A stretch of 45,252 bases of DNA from Pseudomonadota bacterium. Lineage in GTDB: Bacteria; Pseudomonadota; Gammaproteobacteria; Steroidobacterales; Steroidobacteraceae. Under the pieces are notes generated by a model that was not told where the DNA came from, searched no databases, and saw nothing but the letters and a program-made list of their open reading frames with translations. A program made the position numbers and the translations under genes. The stretch lies in the NCBI GenBank assembly GCA_021815925.1, contig JAKAZL010000012.1, forward strand, positions 1 to 45,252, given 5' to 3'. Positions 1 to 7,375 of the stretch are shown piece by piece; position 1 is the stretch's first letter, and each line of letters opens with the position of its first letter.

Positions 1-27
1 GCCGGAGTTGGCGAAAACCGTCTTCAT
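1..27 (-). CDS. rplM: 5' end of a gene, possibly rplM (50S ribosomal protein L13)
   Basis: Only nine codons fall in the window; read on the minus strand from ATG at 27 they give MKTVFANSG. An AGAGG Shine-Dalgarno lies five bases before the ATG, and a good sigma-70 promoter lies further upstream at 84-112, so a real gene starts here. L13 proteins of gammaproteobacteria commonly begin MKTF-, and I recall rplM-rpsI lying near coq7 and the crp homologue in Xanthomonas relatives. Both points are suggestive only, because nine residues cannot prove the family. Confidence 0.45.
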
Positions 28-83
28 AAGAGCCTCTGCAGGGGCTTCGATCCCAAAAAAGGACCCGATCCAAAGGGCCGGCA

Positions 84-112
84 AGTCTACTGAAGGCCGG
101 CCCGTATTGCAA
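84..112 (-). promoter_or_regulatory. sigma-70 promoter for the leftward gene (possible rplM)
   Basis: Read on the minus strand, TTGCAA (107-112) is followed after exactly 17 bases by TAGACT (84-89). Predicted transcription start is near 77, giving a leader of about 50 bases that ends in AGAGG before the ATG at 27. Confidence 0.5.
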
Positions 113-178
113 AAGGCAGCGCAGCCGTCGGCCGTGCCGGGGGGGTGCGGGGGGCGGCCACCCGGTGGTGCAGCCTTA

Positions 179-184
179 TATAAT
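179..184 (+). promoter_or_regulatory. -10 box of coq7, leaderless geometry
   Basis: A consensus TATAAT ends six bases before the coq7 ATG at 191, so transcription would be expected to begin at or next to the A of the start codon. The bases between (GGGAGC) lie too close to the ATG to be a normal Shine-Dalgarno. No convincing -35 box is seen 16-18 bases upstream. Confidence 0.45.
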
Positions 185-190
185 GGGAGC

Positions 191-829
191 ATGCCATCCT
201 GCCCCCCCCTCGATGCCTGGATCGCCGCTGCGGACCGGGCGCTGCGCGCCCTCGGCGCGCCGGCCCAGGCCGCCCGCCCGGTTCCCGGGACACCTGCCAC
301 GGCCCAGTCAACGCTGTCGGCGGACGACCGCCGGCGGAGCGCCGGCCTGATGCGCGTCAATCATGCCGGGGAAATCGCCGCCCAGGCGCTCTACCACGGA
401 CAGGCGTTCGCCGCGCACAGTGCATCAACCCGCGAAATGCTCCTGCATGCGGCGCGCGAGGAGACCGACCATCTGGCCTGGTGCGCCGAGCGCCTCGGCG
501 AGCTCGAGTCCCGGCCGAGCCGGCTCGACCCGCTGTGGTATGCCGGTTCGTTCGCCATCGGCGCGCTGGCGGGCGTGCTCGGCGATCGGATCAGCCTCGG
601 CTTCGTGGTCGAGACCGAGCGCCAGGTCGAGGGACACCTCGATGCCCACCTGGAGACGCTGCCCGGGGAGGACACCCGCAGCCGCGCCATCGTCGAGGCG
701 ATGCGTACCGATGAGATCGCGCACGGCGCGAATGCCCGGGCGGCCGGTGGCGTCGAGCTGCCGCTGCCGATACGGGCGCTGATGCGCGCCACGGCCCGCG
801 TCATGACCACCACGGCGTACTGGATCTGA
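191..829 (+). CDS. coq7: Coq7-type demethoxyubiquinone hydroxylase
   Basis: A 212-residue di-iron hydroxylase of the Coq7 family, which hydroxylates C6 of the ubiquinone ring in the penultimate aerobic step at the inner membrane face. The ferritin-like iron ligands are visible: Glu61 in NHAGE, Glu91 and His94 in EETDH, Glu143 in ETERQ, and Glu175 and His178 in DEIAH. The frame is open upstream to position 8, but that part reads like GC-rich non-coding sequence; the ATG at 191 gives the usual family length. In E. coli this step is done by the flavoenzyme UbiF, so Coq7 here fits with ubiH and ubiI at 9960-12451 supplying the other two hydroxylations. The crp-family gene follows in the same direction after 130 bases. 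Confidence 0.93.
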   Translation: MPSCPPLDAWIAAADRALRALGAPAQAARPVPGTPATAQSTLSADDRRRSAGLMRVNHAGEIAAQALYHGQAFAAHSASTREMLLHAAREETDHLAWCAERLGELESRPSRLDPLWYAGSFAIGALAGVLGDRISLGFVVETERQVEGHLDAHLETLPGEDTRSRAIVEAMRTDEIAHGANARAAGGVELPLPIRALMRATARVMTTTAYWI

Positions 830-959
830 GCGCCTCCGGCACCCCGGGGTGCACATCGCGCTGGTTTTCCCGGCACCCCGTGAGGTACGCTTTCGTCCTG
901 GGGAACAAATTAAGTAATCTTCTCTCCTCAGGACCACATTTCTACGCGGGGAGCCGGTG

Positions 960-1688
960 ATGGAAGAAAACGTCGTCAAGCCGCTGAGTGATATTCCGGC
1001 GATCAATCGCTTCCTCAGTTACTGCCGTATCCGCACCGTTCCTTCGAAGACGGTGGTGATCCACGCGGGCGATCTGCCGGATGTTCTCTACTACATCATC
1101 AGCGGATCGGTCGAGGTGATGATCGAGGACGAAGAGGGCAACGAGATGGTGCTCGCGTACCTCAACCGCGGGCAGTTCTTCGGTGAGATGGGCTTGTTCT
1201 TCCAGGACCAGGCCACCCGCAGCGCGTGGGTCCGCACGCGCAACGCCTGCGAGTTGGCGGAGATGACCTACCCGCGCTTCCGGCAGATCGCCGCGGAGAG
1301 CCCGGGGTTGGTGTTCGAGCTGGCGACCCAGCTGGCAACGCGCCTCGACCGCACCAATCGCAAGCTCGGCGACCTGGCATTCGTCGATGTGACCGGCCGG
1401 GTGGCGCATGCCATCAACAACCTGTGCGACGAGCCGGACGCGATGACCCACCCGGAGGGCATGCAGATCAAGGTCAGTCGCCAGGAGCTCTCGCGCCTCG
1501 TCGGCTGTTCGCGCGAGATGGCCGGCCGCGTGCTGAAGGTGCTCGAGGATCAGGGGCTGCTGCGGGCCACCGGCAAGACCATCGTCGTGTTCAACGCGCG
1601 TCCCAAGATGCGCACCCGCCCGGTCGTCGTGCCCGTCAAGCCGACCGGCAAGGGTGGGCGTCCGGCCGGCTCCGGCCCGGAAGACTGA
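960..1688 (+). CDS. crp: CRP-family transcription regulator (Vfr/Clp-like)
   Basis: A 242-residue CRP/FNR-family regulator. Residues 1-145 form the cyclic-nucleotide fold and long dimer helix; residues about 170-212 carry the helix-turn-helix with SRQELSRLVGCSREMAGRVL. The phosphate-binding pieces known from E. coli CRP are present (Gly75-Glu76 in FFGEMGLF, Arg87-Ser88 in TRSAWVR), as is Thr132, equivalent to CRP Thr127. The next residue is Asn133 where E. coli has Ser128. These favour cAMP as ligand over the c-di-GMP reported for Xanthomonas Clp, which lacks the Arg-Ser pair, but that is inference. About 29 residues rich in Pro, Lys, Arg and Gly follow the normal C-terminus. The start is ATG at 960, preceded by GGGGAG; a GTG directly before it (957) is less likely. 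Confidence 0.93.
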   Translation: MEENVVKPLSDIPAINRFLSYCRIRTVPSKTVVIHAGDLPDVLYYIISGSVEVMIEDEEGNEMVLAYLNRGQFFGEMGLFFQDQATRSAWVRTRNACELAEMTYPRFRQIAAESPGLVFELATQLATRLDRTNRKLGDLAFVDVTGRVAHAINNLCDEPDAMTHPEGMQIKVSRQELSRLVGCSREMAGRVLKVLEDQGLLRATGKTIVVFNARPKMRTRPVVVPVKPTGKGGRPAGSGPED

Positions 1689-1709
1689 GCGCGTCGCGCC
1701 CGGCGCTCA
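1686..1709. terminator. Hairpin between convergent crp and rpe
   Basis: TGAGCGC (1686-1692) pairs with GCGCTCA (1703-1709), a 7-bp stem with a 10-base loop that includes the stop codons of both convergent genes. No T-run follows on either strand, so it is at best a weak or Rho-assisted end. Confidence 0.3.
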
Positions 1710-2375
1710 CGCGCCGGTGATCTCGGCCCGCATGGCCCGAATCGTCTCGGCATAGTTCGCACTGCCGAAGATCGCCGATCCGGCAACGAAGGTGTCCGCG
1801 CCGGCGCGCGCGCAGGCGCCGATGTTCTGCACCTTCACCCCACCGTCGACCTCGAGCCGCACGGCGCGGCCGAGCGCATCGATCCGCCGGCGCACCGCGG
1901 CGATCTTCTCCAGGGCCGAGGGGATGAACTGCTGGCCGCCGAAGCCGGGATTCACCGACATGATCAGCACCAGGTCGAGTTTCTCGAGCGTGTAATCCAG
2001 CCACTCAAGCGGGGTGGCCGGGTTGAGCACCAGGCCGGGCCGGCAGCCGTGCTCGCGGATCAGCCCGATGGTCCGATCGACGTGATCGCTCGCCTCGGGA
2101 TGGAAGCTGATGAACCCGGCGCCGGCGCGCGCGAAGTCCGGCACGATCCGGTCGACCGGGCGGACCATCAGGTGCACGTCGATCGGAACCTTCACGCCGC
2201 GTTTGTGCAGCGCCTCGCAGACCGGCGGGCCGATGGTCAGGTTCGGGACGTAGTGGTTGTCCATCACATCGAAATGGATCAGATCGGCGCCGGCGGCCGT
2301 GACCGCGTCGACCTCCTCGCCGAGCCGCGCGAAGTCCGCGGACAGGATCGAGGGCGCGATCCAGTGCCCGCTCAC
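1707..2375 (-). CDS. rpe: Ribulose-phosphate 3-epimerase
   Basis: A 222-residue TIM-barrel enzyme interconverting ribulose 5-phosphate and xylulose 5-phosphate in the pentose phosphate pathway. Family signatures: APSILSADF near the N-terminus, [16 protein letters not shown] with a metal-ligand Asp, [16 protein letters not shown], and EVDGGV with the second catalytic Asp. Length is standard. The start is GTG at 2375, whose last two bases overlap the TGA of purC (GTGA), so the two genes are translationally coupled. rpiA, the partner isomerase, is at 5524. Confidence 0.95.
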   Translation of the reverse strand: MSGHWIAPSILSADFARLGEEVDAVTAAGADLIHFDVMDNHYVPNLTIGPPVCEALHKRGVKVPIDVHLMVRPVDRIVPDFARAGAGFISFHPEASDHVDRTIGLIREHGCRPGLVLNPATPLEWLDYTLEKLDLVLIMSVNPGFGGQQFIPSALEKIAAVRRRIDALGRAVRLEVDGGVKVQNIGACARAGADTFVAGSAIFGSANYAETIRAMRAEITGA

Positions 2376-3268
2376 CGGGCCGGTCCGGTGAGCCGGCGCA
2401 ACGCCTCGTGATACTTCTCGCTGGTGCGCGCGATGAGCTCGGGCGGCAGCTTCGGGCCCGGCGCGCGCTTGTTCCAGTCGAGCGTCTCGAGGTAATCACG
2501 CACGAACTGCTTATCGAAGCTCGGCGGGCTCACGCCGGGGCGATAGCCGTCCGCCGGCCAGAAGCGCGAGGAGTCGGGCGTCAGCGCCTCGTCGATCAGC
2601 GTGAGCGTGCCGTGCTCGTCGAGACCGAACTCGAACTTCGTGTCGGCGATGAGGATGCCGCGCGCGCGCGCGTGGGCGGAGGCGAACTCGTAGAGCGCGA
2701 TGGCGCTCGTGCGCACCTGGGCGGCGAGTTCGCTGCCGATCAGCTGTTCGGTCGCGGCGAAGGAAATGTTCTCGTCGTGTTCGCCGGCGGCCGCCTTGGT
2801 GGCCGGCGTGAAGATCGGTTCCGGCAGGCGCGCAGCCAGGGTGAGCCCCGCCGGCAGCGCGACGCCGCACACGCTGCCGGTTCGCTGGTAGTCCTTCCAT
2901 CCCGAGCCGGCGAGATAGCCGCGCACGACCGCCTCGATCGGCAGGGCCTTCAGGCGTTTGACGATCACGGCGCGTCCCTCGAGCAGCGCCAGGTCGGCCG
3001 GATCGCGCACCACCGAGTCGAGTGGCCGCCCGGTGAGGTGGTTCGGGATGATGTGCCGGGTACGCTCGAACCAGAACTCGGAAATGCGGTTCAGCACGCG
3101 CCCCTTGCCGGGGATCGGATCGGGCAGCACGACATCGAATGCGGACAGCCGGTCGGTGGTCACGATCAGCAGCGCATCGGGACCGGCCGCGTAGATGTCG
3201 CGGACCTTGCCCTCGTGGATTTTCTCGAGGCCGCGCAGCGAGGTGCGGAAGACGGTGGGCGCATCCAT
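2372..3268 (-). CDS. purC: SAICAR synthetase (phosphoribosylaminoimidazole-succinocarboxamide synthase)
   Basis: A 298-residue enzyme joining aspartate to CAIR in purine synthesis. [10 protein letters not shown] and [19 protein letters not shown] near the N-terminus and DTKFEFG in the C-terminal half are family signatures. It is the longer form of about 300 residues rather than the E. coli form of about 237. The frame is open upstream to 3340, but the ATG at 3268 begins the conserved sequence ([11 protein letters not shown]). It lacks a Shine-Dalgarno, and a TATAGT -10 box ends seven bases before it. It is transcribed divergently from djlA and coupled to rpe downstream. Confidence 0.94.
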   Translation of the reverse strand: MDAPTVFRTSLRGLEKIHEGKVRDIYAAGPDALLIVTTDRLSAFDVVLPDPIPGKGRVLNRISEFWFERTRHIIPNHLTGRPLDSVVRDPADLALLEGRAVIVKRLKALPIEAVVRGYLAGSGWKDYQRTGSVCGVALPAGLTLAARLPEPIFTPATKAAAGEHDENISFAATEQLIGSELAAQVRTSAIALYEFASAHARARGILIADTKFEFGLDEHGTLTLIDEALTPDSSRFWPADGYRPGVSPPSFDKQFVRDYLETLDWNKRAPGPKLPPELIARTSEKYHEALRRLTGPAR

Positions 3269-3274
3269 GCTTGC

Positions 3275-3281
3275 TACTATA
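3275..3281. promoter_or_regulatory. Overlapping divergent -10 boxes, purC and djlA
   Basis: On the minus strand TATAGT (3276-3281) lies seven bases before the purC ATG, so purC mRNA would be leaderless. On the plus strand the same bases read TACTAT (3275-3280), which fits TAnnnT and would start djlA mRNA near 3287. The core CTATAG is self-complementary, as in described bidirectional bacterial promoters. No strong -35 element is seen for either direction. Confidence 0.4.
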
Positions 3282-3317
3282 GCAGCGCATGCACGGCTCG
3301 CACTCACCCGCACCCAC

Positions 3318-4115
3318 ATGAAATACACCGGCAAGCTCACCGGCGGGCTGCTCGGCTTCGTGCTGGGCTTCGGACCGGTCGGGGCCGTGCTCGGGGCGCT
3401 GCTCGGCCACCAGTTCGACCTCTACAGCGAGCAGCGCACCGCCGGCGGGCACTCCGCGCAGGCCGCGGCGGTTGGGGAGCGCTTCTTTCGTGCCACCTTC
3501 CGGGTCATGGGATTTCTGGCCAAGGCCGATGGACGGGTTTCCGAGCAGGAGATCGCCGCGGCGCGCGCGGTGATGGGGCAGTTGGGGCTCGCTGCAGCGC
3601 AGGTGCACCTCGCGATCGAGCACTTTACGGCCGGCAAGCGGCCGGGCTTCGACCTGCCCGGGGAGCTCGGCGATCTGGCCCGGGCCTGTGTCGGCCGTCC
3701 GCGTCTGAAGCGGGTGTTCATCGAGCTGCAGGTGCGCGCCGCGCTCGCCGGCAACGATCTCGAGGGGCCGGTTCGGCCGCTGCTCTTGCAGATCGCCGCG
3801 CGGCTCGGGATCTCGGCCCTGGAATTCGCCCAGATCGAGGCGGCGCTGCGCGTCCACGCGCGCGGTCCGGGCGCGCAGGCCCGGTCGGATGGAACACAGG
3901 ATCTGGAGCGGGCCTACCAGGTGCTCGGCGTCGGCGCCGCGGACAGCGACCGGGACGTCGTGCGCGCCTACCGCCGCCAGCTGAGCCGCAATCACCCCGA
4001 CAAGCTCAAGGCCAACGGTTTGCCCGAATCGATGGTCGAGCATGCCAAGCAGCGGACCCAGCAGATCATCGAGGCCTACGAGCTGATCCGGGCGCGCCGT
4101 GGCATGCGCGCCTGA
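3318..4115 (+). CDS. djlA: DjlA-type membrane-anchored DnaJ co-chaperone
   Basis: A 265-residue type III J-domain protein. The Gly-rich hydrophobic segment at residues 6-33 is the single membrane anchor of DjlA. Residues about 50-185 form the TerB-like domain ([20 protein letters not shown]). The C-terminal J domain (about 198-265) has the HPD tripeptide in NHPDKL that stimulates DnaK ATPase. Order and length match E. coli DjlA (271 residues). The ATG at 3318 is chosen because [10 protein letters not shown] aligns with the DjlA N-terminus; it has no clear Shine-Dalgarno. Known role: assists DnaK at the inner membrane and affects envelope stress signalling. Confidence 0.92.
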   Translation: MKYTGKLTGGLLGFVLGFGPVGAVLGALLGHQFDLYSEQRTAGGHSAQAAAVGERFFRATFRVMGFLAKADGRVSEQEIAAARAVMGQLGLAAAQVHLAIEHFTAGKRPGFDLPGELGDLARACVGRPRLKRVFIELQVRAALAGNDLEGPVRPLLLQIAARLGISALEFAQIEAALRVHARGPGAQARSDGTQDLERAYQVLGVGAADSDRDVVRAYRRQLSRNHPDKLKANGLPESMVEHAKQRTQQIIEAYELIRARRGMRA

Positions 4116-4126
4116 GTGCGGCGCGG

Positions 4127-4155
4127 GTGACAGGCGTGTGCGCGGCGCTTAATCT
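4127..4155 (+). promoter_or_regulatory. Promoter of the yihY-like gene
   Basis: GTGACA (4127-4132) is followed after 17 bases by TAATCT (4150-4155), which keeps only the TAnnnT core of a -10 box. Predicted start near 4162 leaves a three-base leader before the ATG at 4165, which has no Shine-Dalgarno. Confidence 0.35.
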
Positions 4156-4164
4156 CTACCGGGC

Positions 4165-5511
4165 ATGTGGGCGAGAATCTGGGCATTTCTGGATGACTGG
4201 TTCTTCGGTTCCGCCGAGGGTGGGAGCCCGACGCGCTCCCGGCTGATCCGCGGCCTGAGCTATCCGTATGCCGTGCTGCGCGATCTGACCGGCGGGCAGA
4301 TCAACCTGCGCGCGATGGGGTTGGTCTATACGACGCTGCTGACCCTGATCCCCCTGGCAGCCTTCAGCATCGCGATCCTGAAGCTGTTCGGCGCGGGTGG
4401 TGACCTGCAGCCGGTTGTCTACCAGTTCTTCAGCGCCCTCGGGCCCGCGGATGCCGCCAAGGTGACCTCGCGTGTGATGCAGTTCGCCAATCGAGTCGGC
4501 GGCGGGGTGCTCGGCTCGGTGGGCTTCGCGCTGCTCGCCTGGACGCTGATCGGCACGATCAAGAAGGTCGAGGACAGCTTCAATTTCCTCTGGCGCGTGC
4601 AGAAGCCGCGCAGCTTCGCGCGCCGCATCACCGAGTACCTCACGCTCGTGGTGGGGGGGCCGGCGATCCTCATGATGTTCATCGGCCTGTCGCACCGTGC
4701 GATCGACAGTGCGCCGTTCCGTGATCTGACGCGCCTGCCCTGGGTCGATCTGCTCACCACCACGGGCATCAAGATCGCGCCCGATGCGATGCTGATCGTC
4801 GCCTTCACGGGGCTGTACCTGCTGGTGCCCAATACGCGCGTGCGCGCCCGTCCGGCGCTGATCGGTGCGGTAGTGGCCGGGGTGCTCTGGGGCGCGGTCG
4901 GGCGGATGTTCACGGCCTTCGTGGTGCATTCCACGCGCCTCGCCATCGTCTACGCCGGCTTCGCGTTCATCGTCGCCGGTCTGCTGTGGACGTACCTCGG
5001 CTGGCTGATTCTGCTCGCCGGAGCGCAGCTGTCGTTCTACATCCAGAACCCAACCTATCTGCGCCTCGGGCTGCAGGAGCTGAAGCTCTCGGGAGCGGAG
5101 GTCGAGCAGCTCGCCCTGCGGGTGATGTACCTGGTGGGGCGGGCGTATCTCACCGGCGAGCGGCGCTGGAGTCTCAACGCGCTGGCCACCGATCTGGGCC
5201 TGCCCGAGATCGCGCTCGCGCAGATGGTGCTCGCGCTCGAGCACGGCGGACTGCTGGTGGTTACCGAAGACGATGCGCTGCTACCGGCGCGCGATCTGGG
5301 CCGGATCCGTCTCGCGGACATCCTGGAGGTGGCGCGCAGCCGCCGTCCGGGTGATTTCAATCCCCGTCAGGTGCCGATTCCCGCCGTCGACCGGCTGCTC
5401 GGCGCGATCGACGAGGCGCGCCGCCACCGGTGCGGGGAGCTCACGCTGCGCGATCTGGTGCAGGAGCCGCCGCGCCCGGCCCTTGTGGTGGCCGCGGGCA
5501 GCGATGGCTGA
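4165..5511 (+). CDS. yihY: YihY/BrkB-family inner membrane protein
   Basis: A 448-residue protein of the YihY/BrkB family (once, wrongly, called RNase BN). About six membrane segments lie between residues 50 and 300, with the family signature around residues 48-66 (LRAMGLVYTTLLTLIPLAAF) and a conserved LLWTYLGWLILLAGAQ segment near 275-290. Residues about 305-448 are soluble and look like a winged-helix tail, as in longer family members. The biochemical function of the family is not settled; transport or envelope roles have been proposed. It ends 12 bases from the convergent rpiA stop. Confidence 0.85.
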   Translation: MWARIWAFLDDWFFGSAEGGSPTRSRLIRGLSYPYAVLRDLTGGQINLRAMGLVYTTLLTLIPLAAFSIAILKLFGAGGDLQPVVYQFFSALGPADAAKVTSRVMQFANRVGGGVLGSVGFALLAWTLIGTIKKVEDSFNFLWRVQKPRSFARRITEYLTLVVGGPAILMMFIGLSHRAIDSAPFRDLTRLPWVDLLTTTGIKIAPDAMLIVAFTGLYLLVPNTRVRARPALIGAVVAGVLWGAVGRMFTAFVVHSTRLAIVYAGFAFIVAGLLWTYLGWLILLAGAQLSFYIQNPTYLRLGLQELKLSGAEVEQLALRVMYLVGRAYLTGERRWSLNALATDLGLPEIALAQMVLALEHGGLLVVTEDDALLPARDLGRIRLADILEVARSRRPGDFNPRQVPIPAVDRLLGAIDEARRHRCGELTLRDLVQEPPRPALVVAAGSDG

Positions 5512-5523
5512 GTGTCCGGGCCG

Positions 5524-6204
5524 CTAGATCCGCTCGACGCCCGTTGCGGTGCCGACCAGCAGCACGTCCGCCGGGCGCGCCGCGAACAATCCGACAGTGA
5601 CAACGCCCGTGATGGCACCCAGCTCGCGCTCGAGCGCGCAGGGGTCGACGATCGACAGTCCGTGCACGTCGAGGATGTGGTTGCCATTGTCCGTGACGAG
5701 TCCGCGGCGCCACACGGGGCGGCCACCCCGCGCCTCGATGGCTCGAGCCACCAGTGCGCGGGCCATCGGTATGACCTCGACGGGCAGGGGGAAGGCACCG
5801 AGGGTGCCGACCAGCTTGTTCTCATCGAGGATGCAGACGAACCGTTCCGCCGCCGCAGCCACGATCTTCTCGCGGGTGAGCGCCCCGCCGCCGCCTTTGA
5901 TCAGGTGGCGCGCCCGGGTCGCCTCGTCGGCGCCGTCGACGTACAGCTCGAGGCCGGTGAGTTCGTTGAGATCGAGGACCTCGATGCCGGCGGCGCGCAG
6001 CAGGCCGGTGGTGGCCTCTGAGCTCGATACGGCCGCGCGGATCAGTCCGGGCCGCGTGGCGAGCGCCTCGATGAAGTGCCCGACGGTGGAGCCGGTGCCG
6101 ACGCCGAGCACGCTGCCGGGCTCGATGTAATCGAGCGCCGCTACGGCGCTGCGTCGCTTCTTGGCATCGGAATCGTTCGAACCTGAGCGGGGAGTCTGTG
6201 TCAC
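5524..6204 (-). CDS. rpiA: Ribose-5-phosphate isomerase A
   Basis: A 226-residue enzyme interconverting ribose 5-phosphate and ribulose 5-phosphate. Signatures: [37 protein letters not shown] with the catalytic Asp, [12 protein letters not shown] with the catalytic Glu/Lys, and [15 protein letters not shown] at 6204 is chosen because VTQTPRSGS then aligns with the E. coli start MTQDEL and gives about the normal 219-residue length. An ATG at 6258 in frame would add 18 unconserved residues and run through a hairpin. The Lys/Ala peptide gene at 6309-6362 lies upstream on the same strand, with two hairpins in between. Confidence 0.94.
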   Translation of the reverse strand: MTQTPRSGSNDSDAKKRRSAVAALDYIEPGSVLGVGTGSTVGHFIEALATRPGLIRAAVSSSEATTGLLRAAGIEVLDLNELTGLELYVDGADEATRARHLIKGGGGALTREKIVAAAAERFVCILDENKLVGTLGAFPLPVEVIPMARALVARAIEARGGRPVWRRGLVTDNGNHILDVHGLSIVDPCALERELGAITGVVTVGLFAARPADVLLVGTATGVERI

Positions 6205-6230
6205 GGCGATTCCCGGGGGCTGAAACGAAT

Positions 6231-6250
6231 GTGCCCGCTGACGCGGGCAC
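6231..6250. repeat. Hairpin upstream of rpiA
   Basis: GTGCCCGC (6231-6238) and GCGGGCAC (6243-6250) form a perfect 8-bp stem with the loop TGAC (GTCA as read on the minus strand). It lies between the Lys/Ala peptide gene and rpiA. No T-run follows in either direction. Confidence 0.55.
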
Positions 6251-6271
6251 GAGGGCATCGAACTTTGTTCA

Positions 6272-6299
6272 CTCGGCGGCCGCTCTCGCGGCCGCCGAG
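6272..6299. terminator. Perfect 12-bp hairpin downstream of the Lys/Ala peptide gene
   Basis: CTCGGCGGCCGC (6272-6283) and GCGGCCGCCGAG (6288-6299) form a perfect stem with a four-base loop, starting 10 bases after the stop codon of the 17-residue peptide. It is very stable, but the downstream minus-strand bases (TGAACAAAG) hold no U-tract. It could be a partial terminator, an RNA 3'-end stabiliser or an attenuator ahead of rpiA. Confidence 0.45.
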
Positions 6300-6308
6300 C
6301 GAAAGGCC

Positions 6309-6362
6309 TCACTTCTTCTTCGCAGCTTTCTTCTTCGCGGCCTTCTTCTTTGCCTTCGCCAT
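6309..6362 (-). CDS. 17-residue Lys/Ala microprotein (histone H1 tail-like)
   Basis: A short open frame reads [17 protein letters not shown] then TGA: ten lysines and six alanines, with AKKKA recurring in a 15-base register but with varied Lys and Ala codons (AAG and AAA; GCG, GCA, GCC and GCT). Evidence that it is real: GGAG lies seven bases before the ATG, a promoter-like TTGTAT-N16-TATACT lies about 30 bases further up (6399-6426), and a strong hairpin follows the stop. The composition resembles the Lys/Ala tails of bacterial H1-like proteins such as AlgP and chlamydial Hc1/Hc2, so nucleic-acid binding is a reasonable guess. Alternatively it is a leader peptide controlling rpiA. No function is established. 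Confidence 0.6.
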   Translation of the reverse strand: MAKAKKKAAKKKAAKKK

Positions 6363-6398
6363 GTTGGCTCTCCAGTTGACGGGTTAGTCCGAGGGCCG

Positions 6399-6426
6399 AG
6401 TATATACATGCGAAACAAAAATACAA
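6399..6426 (-). promoter_or_regulatory. Promoter of the Lys/Ala microprotein (and possibly rpiA)
   Basis: On the minus strand TTGTAT (6421-6426) and TATACT (6399-6404) are 16 bases apart in an island that is clearly more A+T-rich than its surroundings (about 6399-6436). Predicted start near 6392 gives a leader of about 30 bases. Confidence 0.5.
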
Positions 6427-6505
6427 GCAAGTCCTAAGAGGATGTGCTAACCGCCGATGGACTGCGCCGTGCGATTCGATGAGCGCGGCGTACTGTTCCC
6501 GTTGC

Positions 6506-7129
6506 TCAGGGTGAGGTGCGTCGGCTGGTGCAGCGGATGATGCGCCGCTCGGTGATCACCATGTCGAGCGGCACGTCGTGCGCGGCGCGCTCGATGCGCA
6601 CGAGCTCCTGCGCCGCATAGGCGAGTCCAACGAGCAAAGGGGAGTGCGTCGTAGCGCGCACCCGCGTGAACGCCAGGGCGCGATCGTAATATCCGCCGCC
6701 CATGCCGAGACGGGTGCCGCGGCGATCGAAGCCGACCAGCGGGACGAACACGATGTCGAGCGCGCGTGCGCTCGGCAGCGTGGGGCCGAGCGGTTCTGGA
6801 ATGCCGAATCGATTGTGCAGCGCCCGGGCGCTCTCCTGCACGAACTGCATCGCGCGCGCAGTGGGGCTGGGGTCGATGCGCGGCAGGTAGATGCGACAGC
6901 CGCGGCGGCGGGCGAGCGCGAGCAGCGCAGCGGTGTCGAGCTCTTCGGCGAGGGCGGTGTACAGGCCGATGCGCCATTGCGGGGACAGCAGTCCTTCCTG
7001 CTCGGCGAGCAGCGCAACGCGGCGAGCGCTGCGTGCCCGCTCGACAGGGGGGATGCTCCGACGGGCCTGCCGGAGCGAGGCCCGCAAGCGCGCGCGGGCC
7101 GCCGCGAGGCTGGAATCAGGGAGCGTCAC
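6506..7129 (-). CDS. ygfA: 5-formyltetrahydrofolate cyclo-ligase (YgfA)
   Basis: Converts 5-formyl-THF to 5,10-methenyl-THF with ATP, returning to use the inhibitory folate made as a side reaction of serine hydroxymethyltransferase. The family signature is the C-terminal [13 protein letters not shown], preceded by [14 protein letters not shown]; basic residues near the N-terminus ([10 protein letters not shown]) match the E. coli MIRQRRRALTP region. The start is uncertain: GTG at 7129 gives 207 residues but lies inside the 3' end of the predicted 6S RNA, and an ATG at 7174 lies deeper inside it. Close linkage to ssrS and zapA is the classical arrangement and supports both calls. Confidence 0.88.
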   Translation of the reverse strand: MTLPDSSLAAARARLRASLRQARRSIPPVERARSARRVALLAEQEGLLSPQWRIGLYTALAEELDTAALLALARRRGCRIYLPRIDPSPTARAMQFVQESARALHNRFGIPEPLGPTLPSARALDIVFVPLVGFDRRGTRLGMGGGYYDRALAFTRVRATTHSPLLVGLAYAAQELVRIERAAHDVPLDMVITERRIIRCTSRRTSP

Positions 7130-7315
7130 CCGCCTGTGCCGGTGCGAACCGTTGCTCTCGAACCGGAGCAACAAGTGGGACGGGCTGCGGCAGGTAAGGC
7201 TTTCCGCTCAGGGCGGACTTGCACAATTCTGCCGGCAAGCCCCAATGTCCCATGGGTGTTTCAATTAGGGTCCGAGGTAACCCGGCCCGCGTGTCGAACA
7301 CCGCAGGCGACGCTC
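7121..7315 (-). ncRNA. ssrS: 6S RNA
   Basis: 6S RNA binds the sigma-70 RNA polymerase holoenzyme by mimicking an open promoter. Evidence: (1) position between zapA and ygfA, the standard gammaproteobacterial locus; (2) about 195 nt, the normal size; (3) the ends pair: GAGCGTC (7309-7315) with GACGCTC (7121-7127), continued by GCCTG with CAGGC and GGTG with CACC; (4) inside, GTCCG-N6-GAGCGGAAAGCCTTA resembles the conserved GUCCG...GAGAAGCCUUA of E. coli 6S; (5) a stable apical stem, GGGCTTGC with GCAAGTCC. A TACAGT -10 box at 7321-7326 places the start at about 7314. The 3' end overlaps the ygfA start region. Confidence 0.85.
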
Positions 7316-7320
7316 GGCCC

Positions 7321-7326
7321 ACTGTA
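7321..7326 (-). promoter_or_regulatory. -10 box of 6S RNA
   Basis: TACAGT on the minus strand, seven bases before the predicted 5' end of 6S RNA. No convincing -35 element 16-18 bases upstream. Confidence 0.45.
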
Positions 7327-7375
7327 CACCAAAGCCTCGCCGTGCGCAGGCGGTGTGCCTGCGGCGCATCCGGGT

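Noticed and set aside
8-190. N-terminal extension of Coq7 to position 8
   Set aside because: The added residues are not conserved and the region holds the divergent promoters; 212 residues from ATG 191 is normal.
2511-4043. Long minus-strand open frame of about 510 codons across purC and djlA
   Set aside because: Overlaps two well-supported genes in another frame; composition is Arg/Gly/His-rich, typical of antisense translation of high-GC genes, with no recognisable motif.
2408-4246. Plus-strand open frame of about 612 codons spanning purC and djlA
   Set aside because: Arg/Gly-rich shadow that changes character at the true djlA frame; no motif.
6276-6295. Twin GCGGCCGC palindromes as a recombination or attachment site
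   Set aside because: They are simply the two arms of the 12-bp hairpin; no integrase or duplicated gene end is nearby.
6258-6426. N-terminal extension of rpiA to 6426, or a start at 6258
   Set aside because: It would cross the microprotein gene and the 12-bp hairpin in another frame; RpiA family length and alignment fit the GTG at 6204.
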